Part shown: in pieces, positions 25,900 through 33,513 of the stretch | Layout: each line of letters begins with the position of its first letter | Numbering within the stretch: the stretch's first letter is position 1 | Assembly: GCF_900113865.1 (NCBI RefSeq) | Contig: NZ_FOQY01000010.1 | Span: 85,555 to 149,554, forward strand | Direction: 5' to 3' | DNA: 64,000 bases | DNA from: Streptosporangium canum | GTDB taxonomy: Bacteria; Actinomycetota; Actinomycetes; Streptosporangiales; Streptosporangiaceae | Translations under genes and position numbers: made by a program | The notes under the pieces: generated by a model | Databases searched by the model: none | What the model was told of the DNA's origin: nothing | The model's input: the letters and a program-made list of their open reading frames with translations, nothing else

Positions 25900-25917
25900 T
25901 TACGGTCCAGACCGTAA
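25900..25917. promoter_or_regulatory. regulon operator site 11
   Basis: TTACGGTCCAGACCGTAA is a near-perfect copy (17 of 18) of the consensus, directly upstream of the RBS of the SDR-like gene on the minus strand. It is the rightmost copy found. Confidence 0.78.
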
Positions 25918-25956
25918 CTTCGACAGGCTCCGGATGTCAATGGGCGCGGCGCGGCG

Positions 25957-26856
25957 TCAGCTCGGCGGGACGGCCTCGCGCGCCGAGATCAGCACGTCGA
26001 GGATGGCGCGGGTCTGCTCCCACGGGACAGGACTGGGCGCTCCCCCGACCATGGCGAGGAACGCCTCGATCGTGCCCTCGTAGCCGAGGCCCCGCAGCAC
26101 GTCGTCCCCGCCCTGGATCACGATCGTCTCGGCGGCGTCGCGGGTGTGGACGGTCACCGTGTAGGACTCCTCCTCGGTGACCCCGAGGATCTCGACGGTG
26201 CCGGGGACGCCGTTCCCCCACTGCAGCGCCATGACGCCGGTGTCCTCCGAGCGGAGCGAACCGTAGTGACGGGTCGCCCCCGCCGCGCCGACGAGCCGCA
26301 CGTCGGGGCCGAGCAGGGCGACGAGCAGCTCCACGCCGTGGATGCCCATCGTCACCATCGTGCCGCCCCCCTCGGCCGGATCGTCCTGCCAGGGGTTGTA
26401 GCCGGTGGCCCAGAGGCCCACGTCGTGCCGGACCGTCGCCCGGACCGCCAGGACCTCCGCGGGGTCGACCCTCCGGCCCGCGAACCCGGGAGCGAAACGG
26501 AGCACCGAGCCGGACATCACCCGTCCGGCGACCGGCGCGATCAACGCGTCCAGCTCCCGCAGCCCCGCGCGGGTGGCGGCGGCCGGCTTGTTGACGAAAC
26601 AGGGCGCACCCGTCTCCAGGACCGGCCCCAGCGCCTCCGCCGTCCGCGGCGTGGGCACGGTGAGGACGACGCCGTCGGGCTCGGCCGCCAGGAGCTCCTT
26701 CAGGGTGGGGGCGACGGTGGCCGCCGGGTGTTCCTCGGCGAAGCGCGCCAGCCGGTCGGCGTCCTCCTCCCACACCACCAGTTCGGCGCGGCGGGCGACG
26801 GTACGGGCGTCGGTGAAGGGATGGCTGGTGGCCAGGCCGGCGAATGCGATGCGCAC
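25957..26856 (-). CDS. Gfo/Idh/MocA-family oxidoreductase
   Basis: A 299-residue protein with an N-terminal Rossmann-like half (MRIAFAGLATSHPFTDA; the usual GxGxxG is not kept), the conserved Lys in FVNKPAAA (the EKP motif of the family, E replaced by N) and GGTMVTMGIHGVELL, which carries the catalytic-region His. The family oxidises or reduces sugars and cyclitols with NAD(P). No operator copy is seen directly before 26856, so it may have its own promoter; its 3' end precedes the SDR-like gene. Confidence 0.82.
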   Translation of the reverse strand: MRIAFAGLATSHPFTDARTVARRAELVVWEEDADRLARFAEEHPAATVAPTLKELLAAEPDGVVLTVPTPRTAEALGPVLETGAPCFVNKPAAATRAGLRELDALIAPVAGRVMSGSVLRFAPGFAGRRVDPAEVLAVRATVRHDVGLWATGYNPWQDDPAEGGGTMVTMGIHGVELLVALLGPDVRLVGAAGATRHYGSLRSEDTGVMALQWGNGVPGTVEILGVTEEESYTVTVHTRDAAETIVIQGGDDVLRGLGYEGTIEAFLAMVGGAPSPVPWEQTRAILDVLISAREAVPPS

Positions 26857-26914
26857 GGCATCCTCCTGAGCAGTCGGGCTACCGACCTTACGACAGGAAC
26901 CGCCGCGGTCCGGA

Positions 26915-28147
26915 TCAGCTGACGGGCCAGTGACCGAGTCCCCGGTCCACGGAGTCGGGGTGGTGGACGAAGCTCGGCGACAGCTCCGCCTCGTCGTAGT
27001 AGCGGTGGAAGACCGGCGTGGCCGAGCCCGAGATGGGAGGAACGATCCAGCTCCAGTCGGCCGGGCAGATCCGTCCCGCCTTCTCCTCGCGCGCCACGTG
27101 GGTCAGGAAACGCCGGGACTCGGTGTGGTGGTCGGTCATCGTCACCCCCGCCTGCTCGAAGGAGTGCAGGACCGCCACGTTCAGCTCCACCAGGGCGTGG
27201 TCGCGCCAGAGTGAGCGGTCGTCGGTGGCGTCCAGTCCGAGAAGATGGGCCATGATCGGCATCAGGTCGTAGCGGTCGATGTCGGCGAGGTTGCGCGCGC
27301 CGATCTCGCTGCCCATGTACCAGCCGTTGAACGGCGCCGCCCGGTAGTGGATCCCGCCGATCTCCAGGCACATGTTGGAGATCGCCGGTACGGCGTGCCA
27401 GCGCAGCCCGAGGCTCTCGAACCACCGGTAGGACGGATGGGTGAGCGGCACCTCCAGGACGGCGTCGCCGGGCACCGTGCACATCAGCGGCGGGCCGTTC
27501 CCCGCCGAGACGAGCAGCGGCAGCACGTCGAAGTGGGAGCCGGGCCCACCGGGCCAGCCGAGCTTGCGCACCATCGTGGTGAAGTCCACGTACCGGGGGT
27601 CGCCGATGACGGACCCGTCGTCCATCGCGTACCCGGCGTACCGGATCAGCTGCTCGTTCCAGATCCTCGGCCCCGGCCTGCCGGGCCGGTCCGGGGCGAA
27701 CACCGTGATCGTCGGCCGGACCTTGTTGTTGGGCGCGGCCTCCCTCAGATGGTTCACGCACTCCACGGCCACGCCCTCGGCCGTGTTCACCTCCCGCCGG
27801 TCACGCACCTGCAGCGAGTGCCAGTAGAGCCGCCCGATGCACCGGGAGTTGTTGCGCCAGGCCACCCGCGCGCCGAAGGTGAGTTCTTCGGGGGTGTGCG
27901 TGTAGGTCCCCGTCATGTAGATCTCGGCCCGCACTTCGCGCAGGCGGGGTTCCACCGGCCCCGCGGCCGGGTTCTCGGCGTGGAACAACCTCAGGAAGTC
28001 CGCGGCCGCTGCGACATCGATCTCCTGCACGACCGGAACAGGCCCCCTCGCCTTCAAGAATGTGGACACGGCGCGTCGGACACCCTGGATCAGATCCGGT
28101 GCGCGGCGCCGGGACCTCTGCCATATCAGCACAGAACAACCACCCAT
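26915..28147 (-). CDS. nos: bacterial nitric oxide synthase (oxygenase domain only)
   Basis: A 410-residue protein from ATG 28147; the first 30-40 residues are uncertain, and GTG 28069 is an alternative. The heme-thiolate Cys lies in VAWRNNSRCIGRLYWHSL (about C103). The pterin/heme pocket segments NNKVRPTITVF, WNEQLIRYAGY, FNGWYMGSEIGARNL and the C-terminal FHRYYDEAELSPSF are all present. There is no reductase domain, as in other bacterial enzymes, so electrons come from cellular flavodoxins or ferredoxins. It converts L-arginine to citrulline and NO. It is not preceded by the cluster operator. Confidence 0.93.
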   Translation of the reverse strand: MGGCSVLIWQRSRRRAPDLIQGVRRAVSTFLKARGPVPVVQEIDVAAAADFLRLFHAENPAAGPVEPRLREVRAEIYMTGTYTHTPEELTFGARVAWRNNSRCIGRLYWHSLQVRDRREVNTAEGVAVECVNHLREAAPNNKVRPTITVFAPDRPGRPGPRIWNEQLIRYAGYAMDDGSVIGDPRYVDFTTMVRKLGWPGGPGSHFDVLPLLVSAGNGPPLMCTVPGDAVLEVPLTHPSYRWFESLGLRWHAVPAISNMCLEIGGIHYRAAPFNGWYMGSEIGARNLADIDRYDLMPIMAHLLGLDATDDRSLWRDHALVELNVAVLHSFEQAGVTMTDHHTESRRFLTHVAREEKAGRICPADWSWIVPPISGSATPVFHRYYDEAELSPSFVHHPDSVDRGLGHWPVS

Positions 28148-28346
28148 GCGTGGCTCACGGGCACAGACAGCCGTTCCGGGCGGCGCGGTGCCCTGTGTGC
28201 AGCGGCCCTTGCCCCGCTGCGATCGCTGGTGTTCCGCGGCAACCGCGCCATCCTCGCTTGACAGGTGAGCATAGCGATACATGACGCAGTGTCTGTCATC
28301 TTCTATGACTGAAGATGATTTGTCTGCCGAATGGGGACATGGAACG

Positions 28347-28383
28347 CCGAAGGCCCCCGGAGCTGGGCTCCGGGGGCCTTCGG
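28347..28383. terminator. hairpin downstream of tRNA-Asn
   Basis: A perfect 17-bp GC-rich stem (28347-28363 with 28367-28383) has a TGG loop. It lies 3 nt beyond the CCA end of the minus-strand tRNA. There is no T-run, as is common for actinobacterial terminators. Confidence 0.7.
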
Positions 28384-28386
28384 ATG

Positions 28387-28462
28387 TGGCTCCCGCGATA
28401 GGACTCGAACCTATAACCTGCCGGTTAACAGCCGGCTGCTCTGCCGATTGAGCTACACGGGA
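28387..28462 (-). tRNA. tRNA-Asn (anticodon GTT)
   Basis: The minus strand reads as a full cloverleaf. The acceptor TCCCGTG pairs with CGCGGGA with one T-G pair. The D arm is AGCTCAATCGGCAGAGC, the anticodon loop CTGTTAACC gives GTT, and the T arm is TAGGTTCGAGTCCTA. The discriminator is G and CCA is encoded. The 3' end points toward the accessory cluster on the left. Confidence 0.95.
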
Positions 28463-28630
28463 TCGTGCTTTGCGCTGCTCCGGCCCGGGGAAGTTTTCCC
28501 CGCTCCTTGCGGCGCAGGAATAGATTAGCGCACTCTGAGCGTGTGTGTCGCATCGCTACACCGGGGTAGGTCGGAGAGAACTCGCGATCCGCGGGTAGGG
28601 GTCCGGCGGAGCACGGCTGTGGAGGTGGAG

Positions 28631-28945
28631 ATGCGTTACCGAGTGATGTTCGGGGTGGGTCTTGCGGTGGGCTACATCCTGGGGAGCCGCGCCGGGCGCG
28701 AGCGATACGAGCAGATCAAGCGGATGGCCCAGCGGGTGTCCGACAGCCCCTCGGTGCAGGAGGCCGCCGGCCTGGTCGGCGCGCGGGTCTCGAAGGTCAC
28801 CGACGTCGCGAAGACGAAGGTGAGCCATGTGGCGAAGAACCGGCTGCCCTTCCTGCAGTCGGAGAACGGCGTGCAGACCGCCAAACACGACGAGACGGGC
28901 ACCGGCTGGCCGGACGACGACAGAGCCGTCTCCCCGCACCCCTAA
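28631..28945 (+). CDS. small YtxH-like membrane-anchored protein
   Basis: 104 residues from ATG 28631, with GGAGGTGGAG just upstream. A single hydrophobic segment, MFGVGLAVGYILGSRAGRERYEQI, is followed by an amphipathic Lys/Val/Ala-rich helix region and an acidic tail. Similar small proteins with the GYxLGSRAGRERYE motif are common in actinobacteria and their role is unknown. It is monocistronic and followed by a strong hairpin. Confidence 0.75.
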   Translation: MRYRVMFGVGLAVGYILGSRAGRERYEQIKRMAQRVSDSPSVQEAAGLVGARVSKVTDVAKTKVSHVAKNRLPFLQSENGVQTAKHDETGTGWPDDDRAVSPHP

Positions 28946-28972
28946 GCGGACCGGCGGCCCTGAAGACCGGCG

Positions 28973-29001
28973 GCGGAAGGCCCCCTGCGGGGGCCTTCCG
29001 C
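28973..29001. terminator. terminator hairpin after the YtxH-like gene
   Basis: A 13-bp perfect stem (GCGGAAGGCCCCC with its complement) and a TGC loop, 28 nt after the stop at 28945. No T-run follows. Confidence 0.7.
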
Positions 29002-29023
29002 GCGTCCGTGCCCGGAGGCCGCA

Positions 29024-29078
29024 CCCCTTCCGCGTGGCCGGCCCCTTCTGCGTGGCCGCCCCCCTTCCGCGTGGCCGG
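29024..29078. repeat. three tandem 18-bp GC-rich units
   Basis: CCCCTTCCGCGTGGCCGG occurs at 29024 and 29061 with a two-mismatch copy at 29042. They lie in the short gap between the YtxH-like gene and the convergent gene at 29090. Confidence 0.75.
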
Positions 29079-29089
29079 ACCCCCTACGG

Positions 29090-29551
29090 TCAGACGCCGA
29101 AACTACGGCGTGTCTCCTCCAGCGCCTGCTCGGCCAGGGCCCGCAGGCCGGGGTCGGCGGGGTCCATGCCGGGGTCGAAGACGAACTCCCAGATCATGCG
29201 GTCGTCGTCGGCCTTCCTGGCCACCAGCCGGACTCCGCCGCGCGCGTCCAGCGGGGCGTACTGGCTGACCACGATCGAGGCGGTCACCCGCTCCCGCACG
29301 GCCTCGGGGATCCGCCCCGGCTCGGGCAGCAGCGCCCGGTGCGACTGCCCGGCCGTGGTGACGACCGTCAGCCCCTCCTCGTCCCAGACGCCGCGGTCCA
29401 CCTGGAACCACGGCAGCCGGGCACCGCCCAGATAGAGCGCCCGGTCCGTGGCGATCACATAGCCGTCGGGCCCCTCGGCGTAGGTCAGCACCCGGTCGGG
29501 AGGGACGACGGCCGCGCGGACCTCGGCGGGCATGCGGTTGAAGAGCTTCAT
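29090..29551 (-). CDS. conserved hypothetical protein, PH-like
   Basis: 153 residues. MKLFNRMPAEVRAAVVPPDRVLTYAEGPDGYVIATDRALYLGGARLPWFQVDRGVWDEE... resembles small actinobacterial proteins with a PH-like first half; the name is not certain. ATG 29551 overlaps the glycosidase stop (ATGA), so it is translated with that gene. There are no signal or membrane segments. No function is assigned. Confidence 0.65.
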   Translation of the reverse strand: MKLFNRMPAEVRAAVVPPDRVLTYAEGPDGYVIATDRALYLGGARLPWFQVDRGVWDEEGLTVVTTAGQSHRALLPEPGRIPEAVRERVTASIVVSQYAPLDARGGVRLVARKADDDRMIWEFVFDPGMDPADPGLRALAEQALEETRRSFGV

Positions 29552-30846
29552 ATCCCCACGTTATCCGCGAGCAGATCGAGGGTGAGCGCGGCCGAGCAGG
29601 AGAAGTCCCCGCTGCCCCGGCCGCTGCCGTCGAAGGGGTCGAAGCACTCGCGGAAACCCGCCTGCCGTACCAGACGCAGCGTTCCCGCGCCGAGCAGCCG
29701 CACCAGGTCCGTCCGGCCGTGTACGGCCAGCGCCAGCCGGAGCAGCCAGTTGGTGTTCACCCAGGACGGCCCCCGCCAGTACCGGGACCGGTCGAACTGC
29801 GGCGCGCGGATCTCGCAGCTCGGCACCGGATACCCGGCGGCGCCCATGAACCGGGGCGACTCCAGCACGCCCACCAGTTTCTCCACCCTGTCGGCGGGCA
29901 GGCCCGGATCGAGCATCGGCCCGAAGCACCCGACCGTGCTGACCGGGCTGAGTCGCCCGCTGCGCAGGTCGCGGGCGCGGAAGACACCGTCGGACCAGAG
30001 CCGCTCCAGCAGCCCCGCGCGGATCCGCTCGGCCGCCTCCAGGTGCGGCCCGGGGTCGGCGCCCGCCAGCGGGGCCAGCTCGGCGAGCACCTGGCAGGAG
30101 GCCAGCCAGATCCCGTTGAACATCGGGTCCTCGACCGCGAACGGATGGTCCTCACGCAGGTAGGCGGCGTCGTAGCCGGAGTCGCGGTAACGCAGGGCCA
30201 GCCAGACGTAGCGGTCCTGGTGGCTGTCGGAGTGGCAGCCGGGGGGCTCCTCGCGCCGGTACGCGTAGCGGACGGCGGGCAGGGCCCCCACCGGGGCGTC
30301 CCACACGGGACTGTCGTCCATCCCCGACTCCCACGGGTGCACGATCGCGGCCAGCCCTCCCCCGCCCAGGTCCCTGGTCGTGGCGAGGTAGGCGTGCTGG
30401 GCCACCAGCATCGGATACAGCCGGCGGACGAGGGCCGCGGCCTCCTCGCGGTCCGCCGCGTGCCGCCACACCCACCAGGCGGCCAGGGCGTGCAGCGGCG
30501 GCTGGGTCAGACCTGAGGTGGGCGTCCCGTTGGGGGATGCCGGATTCTCCCGCGAGCGCCAGACGGAGGGGCCGGGGAAGTATGCCTCGGTGCGGGCCGG
30601 GCGGAAGACGATGTGCGGCACCATCCCGGTGCGCCACTGCCCGGCCAGCAGGCCCAGCAGCTCCGCCCCCGCCCTGCGGGTGTTCCAGCGGGCCAGGCCG
30701 ATCGCCACGAAGGTGGAGTCCCAGTTCCACTGGTGGGGGTAGAGGCCGGGGGCGGGCACGGTGGCGGCCCCCGCCCGGTTCGCGTCGAGCACGGACCATG
30801 CCCCGCGCCCGAGCGCGGCGTCGTCTACCGCGGGCCGCGCCTCCAT
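29548..30846 (-). CDS. GH63/MGH-like glycoside hydrolase
   Basis: A 432-residue (alpha/alpha)6-barrel glycosidase-like protein of the mannosylglycerate/glucosylglycerate hydrolase group. Motifs: YPHQWNWDSTFVAIGLARWN near residues 37-57, HPWESGMDDSPVWD (catalytic Asp region), YWRGPSWVNTNWLL and GFRECFDPFDGSGRGSGDFSCSAA. No signal peptide, so cytosolic; the likely substrate is a compatible-solute glycoside, which is inference. It overlaps the PH-like gene by 4 nt and is separated from efeB by a hairpin. Confidence 0.85.
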   Translation of the reverse strand: MEARPAVDDAALGRGAWSVLDANRAGAATVPAPGLYPHQWNWDSTFVAIGLARWNTRRAGAELLGLLAGQWRTGMVPHIVFRPARTEAYFPGPSVWRSRENPASPNGTPTSGLTQPPLHALAAWWVWRHAADREEAAALVRRLYPMLVAQHAYLATTRDLGGGGLAAIVHPWESGMDDSPVWDAPVGALPAVRYAYRREEPPGCHSDSHQDRYVWLALRYRDSGYDAAYLREDHPFAVEDPMFNGIWLASCQVLAELAPLAGADPGPHLEAAERIRAGLLERLWSDGVFRARDLRSGRLSPVSTVGCFGPMLDPGLPADRVEKLVGVLESPRFMGAAGYPVPSCEIRAPQFDRSRYWRGPSWVNTNWLLRLALAVHGRTDLVRLLGAGTLRLVRQAGFRECFDPFDGSGRGSGDFSCSAALTLDLLADNVGI

Positions 30847-30884
30847 TTGCCCAGTCTGCCCCTGTATGCGCCGGGAGAACAGGG

Positions 30885-30911
30885 CCTCCCCCCCCCGGCC
30901 GCAGGGGGAGG
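30885..30911. terminator. hairpin downstream of efeB
   Basis: CCTCCCCC (30885-30892) pairs with GGGGGAGG (30904-30911) around an 11-nt loop, 6 nt beyond the efeB stop on the minus strand. Confidence 0.5.
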
Positions 30912-30916
30912 TGCGG

Positions 30917-32125
30917 TCAGGCCAGGAGTCCCTGGCCCCAGAACGCGCCCGGCCGCACCCCGCCCGGACAGGCGAAGACTCCGGACCCGACGTGCTGGAT
31001 GTATTCGTTGAGCGTGTCCTTGGCCGCCAGGGCGCGCTGGATCGGGATGAACCCCTTCTCCGGGTCGCGCTGGTAGGCCAGGAAGAACAGGCCCGCGTCC
31101 AGCCGCCCCAGGCCGTCGCTGCCGTCGGTGAAGGAGTAGCCCCGGCGCAGGATCGTCGCCCCGCCCAGGGCTGCCGGGTTGGCCAGCCGTACGTGGGAGT
31201 CGATCGGCATCCTGTCCAGGACCACGGGGTCGTGCTCGCGCGTGCCGCCGTAGGGGGCGCCCTCGCGCTTGGTCCGGCCGAAGATGTCCTCCTGCTCCTT
31301 CAGGGAGGTGCGGTCCCAGGTCTCGATGTGCATCCGGATCCGCCGGGCCACCAGGTAGGAGCCTCCGCGCATCCACTCGGGCCCCTCGTCGCCGACCCAG
31401 ACGTGCTCGTCCAGCTCCTTGTGGTCGGTGCCGGCGATGTTGTTCGTGCCGTCCTTGAAGCCCATCAGGTTGCGCGGGGTCTGCGCGTCCGGCGTGGTCG
31501 AGGACGTCTTGCCGAAGCCGAGCTGGGACCATCGGACCGACGCCGTGCCGAAGCCGATGCGCACCAGGTTCCGTACGGCGTGCACCGCCACCTGCGGGTC
31601 GTCGGCGCAGGCCTGCACGCAGAGGTCACCACCGCTGCGGGCCGGGTCGAGCTTGTCGGCGGGGAAGTGCGGCAGCTCCTTGAGCCGGTCTGGCCTGGGC
31701 AGCTTCAGCTTGTCGAAGAACGAGGGGCCGAAGCCCACCGTCAGCGTGAGCCGCGAGGCGGGCAGGCCGATGGCCTCGCCGGTGTCGTCCGGCGGGGCCA
31801 GCTCCGCGCCCGTCGCCCCGCCGCCGACCTCCTGCGCCGCGGTCAGCCGGACGGCCGCCGCGGTCCAGGCCTTCAGCATCGCCACCACCTTCTCGCGGGA
31901 GTCGGTGCTCAGGTCGAAGGCCGCGAAGTGCAGCCGGTCCTGGACCGGCGTGGCGATCCCGGCCTGGTGAGCGCCGTGGAAGGGGATCGCCCCTCCGGGG
32001 GCGTCGGCCTGGACCGGCGCCGGCTGCGCCTGCCGTACCAGGCCGGCGCCGGCGACCGCGGCGGCTCCGGCGCCCACGGCGATGCCTGCGCCGGTCAGGA
32101 GCCGGCGGCGGCTGAGATCGGGCAT
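30917..32125 (-). CDS. efeB: deferrochelatase/DyP-type heme peroxidase EfeB
   Basis: 402 residues with a twin-arginine signal (MPDLSRRRLLTGAGIAVGAGAAAVAG...). The DyP signature GFKDGTNNIAG (GxxDG) is present, and a C-terminal heme-binding part follows. EfeB is exported folded with heme and takes iron from heme or oxidises Fe2+ for EfeO. It lies 20 nt downstream of efeO in one operon. Confidence 0.92.
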   Translation of the reverse strand: MPDLSRRRLLTGAGIAVGAGAAAVAGAGLVRQAQPAPVQADAPGGAIPFHGAHQAGIATPVQDRLHFAAFDLSTDSREKVVAMLKAWTAAAVRLTAAQEVGGGATGAELAPPDDTGEAIGLPASRLTLTVGFGPSFFDKLKLPRPDRLKELPHFPADKLDPARSGGDLCVQACADDPQVAVHAVRNLVRIGFGTASVRWSQLGFGKTSSTTPDAQTPRNLMGFKDGTNNIAGTDHKELDEHVWVGDEGPEWMRGGSYLVARRIRMHIETWDRTSLKEQEDIFGRTKREGAPYGGTREHDPVVLDRMPIDSHVRLANPAALGGATILRRGYSFTDGSDGLGRLDAGLFFLAYQRDPEKGFIPIQRALAAKDTLNEYIQHVGSGVFACPGGVRPGAFWGQGLLA

Positions 32126-32145
32126 TTCTCCCCCTTCGGTAAGGA

Positions 32146-33336
32146 TCAGCTCGCGGCGACCGCGGCGAGACCGGACAGCGGTTCGGCGAGGGCGTTGACG
32201 GCGTCGGCGAGCTCCTTGACCTGGTCCTTGGACAGGTCGGTGTAGGAGACGTAGCCGTCACCCTCGGCGTACTTGGCCAGGAGCTTGTCCAGGTCGGCGA
32301 ACTCGGCGTCCAGCGTGGTGACGAGGCCGGGGTTCTTCTCCATCACGATCGGGGTGAGGAGCTGGTAGACCTTGAGCGCGCCGTCCACGTTGGCCTTGAA
32401 GTCCCACAGGTCGGTGTGCGAGAAGGCCTCCTCCTCGCCGGTCACCTTGCCGGTCGCGACCTCGTCGAGAAGCTCCTTGGCCCCGTTGGCCATGGAGCTC
32501 GCGGTGATCTCGGCCTTGGGCAGCCTGGCCTTGAGCTCCTTGAGGTCGGTCAGGAGGGTGTCACCGTACTCGGCCTCCTTCTTGACCGTGTCCGGGGCCT
32601 TCCACAGCGCCTTCTCCAGGCGGTGCCAGCCGGTCCACTTCTGGCCCTGCTCCAGGTCGGCCTCGCGCAGGTCCACCTTGGGGTCGATGTCGCCGAACGC
32701 CTCGGCCACCGGCTCGATGCTCTCCCAGCCGAACCGGCTCGGGGCGTAGAGGGCCTTGGCCTTCTTCACATCGCCCTTCCTGACCGCGGCGACGAACTTC
32801 TCGGTCGTGGCGATGGTGTCGTCCACCTGGGTGGCGACGTAGGCCCGGTAGTCCTCGACGGCGCGGGTGACGCGCGGATCGGCCTGGACGGCGAGCTCGC
32901 CCGTGACCGTGACCTCCTGGCGGATGCCGTCGCCCTCGTGGCCGGGCTTGCAGGCGAGCTGGTAGGTGCCCGCGGCGAGCTCGACGACCAGGTCGCCGGT
33001 GGCGCCGGGGGCGATGTTGGCCCGCTCGCCGACCACGGTCTTGTCCGCCCGGAAGAGATACAGCCAGGTGGGCTGCTTGCCGTCGTTCTTGGCCCGGAAG
33101 CTGACGACGCCGGCGGGCAGCGCGGTCTTCGCCGCCACGCACGTGGTGTCGGTGGCCGCGACGTCGACGGTCTCGGTGACCTTGCCCGTCGGGGTGGCGT
33201 GGGTGGCCGGGCCGGCGGCGCTGCCGCTGCCGGTCGTCAGGCCGCCGTCGGCGGCACCGTCGTCGGCCGAGCCGCAGGCTGTGAGCGCGATGGCGAGAAA
33301 GCCGCAGGCGGCGACAGAACGGAGGACGGGGGGCAT
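32146..33336 (-). CDS. efeO: iron uptake lipoprotein EfeO (cupredoxin plus M75)
   Basis: 396 residues. The lipobox LTAC at about 18-21 follows a Sec signal. Residues about 50-145 form the cupredoxin-like domain (TTCVAAKTALPAGVVSFRAKND...). Residues about 150-396 form the M75 imelysin-like domain with the HxxE motif in GWHRLEKALW. It binds ferric iron and works with EfeB and normally the permease EfeU, which is not in this operon. A DtxR/IdeR-like box lies 18 nt upstream. Confidence 0.92.
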   Translation of the reverse strand: MPPVLRSVAACGFLAIALTACGSADDGAADGGLTTGSGSAAGPATHATPTGKVTETVDVAATDTTCVAAKTALPAGVVSFRAKNDGKQPTWLYLFRADKTVVGERANIAPGATGDLVVELAAGTYQLACKPGHEGDGIRQEVTVTGELAVQADPRVTRAVEDYRAYVATQVDDTIATTEKFVAAVRKGDVKKAKALYAPSRFGWESIEPVAEAFGDIDPKVDLREADLEQGQKWTGWHRLEKALWKAPDTVKKEAEYGDTLLTDLKELKARLPKAEITASSMANGAKELLDEVATGKVTGEEEAFSHTDLWDFKANVDGALKVYQLLTPIVMEKNPGLVTTLDAEFADLDKLLAKYAEGDGYVSYTDLSKDQVKELADAVNALAEPLSGLAAVAAS

Positions 33337-33353
33337 GAAGGCTCCTGAAAGTC

Positions 33354-33371
33354 AGTTAGGCGTCCCTAACT
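33354..33371. promoter_or_regulatory. DtxR/IdeR-like iron box before efeO
   Basis: AGTTAGG and its perfect complement CCTAACT flank CGTC (18 nt). This resembles the TTAGGTTAGSCTAACCTAA iron box of actinobacterial DtxR/IdeR repressors. Position 18 nt before the efeO start fits iron repression. Confidence 0.65.
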
Positions 33372-33461
33372 TAGCTTCCCCTTACCCCACTTCACCAATC
33401 CAGGTGGCCCTCAGCTCGGTGTGATAAGCGCCACTGGCCCGCGAGGCGCCGCCGGCCGGGA

Positions 33462-33505
33462 ACGGCGAAGGCCCCCGGGACGTGGAACCAGGGGGCCTTC
33501 GCCGT
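33462..33505. terminator. hairpin downstream of the sigma factor gene
   Basis: A perfect 15-bp stem ACGGCGAAGGCCCCC / GGGGGCCTTCGCCGT with a 14-nt loop, 9 nt past the sigma factor stop on the minus strand. Confidence 0.65.
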
Positions 33506-33513
33506 AAGGACTC

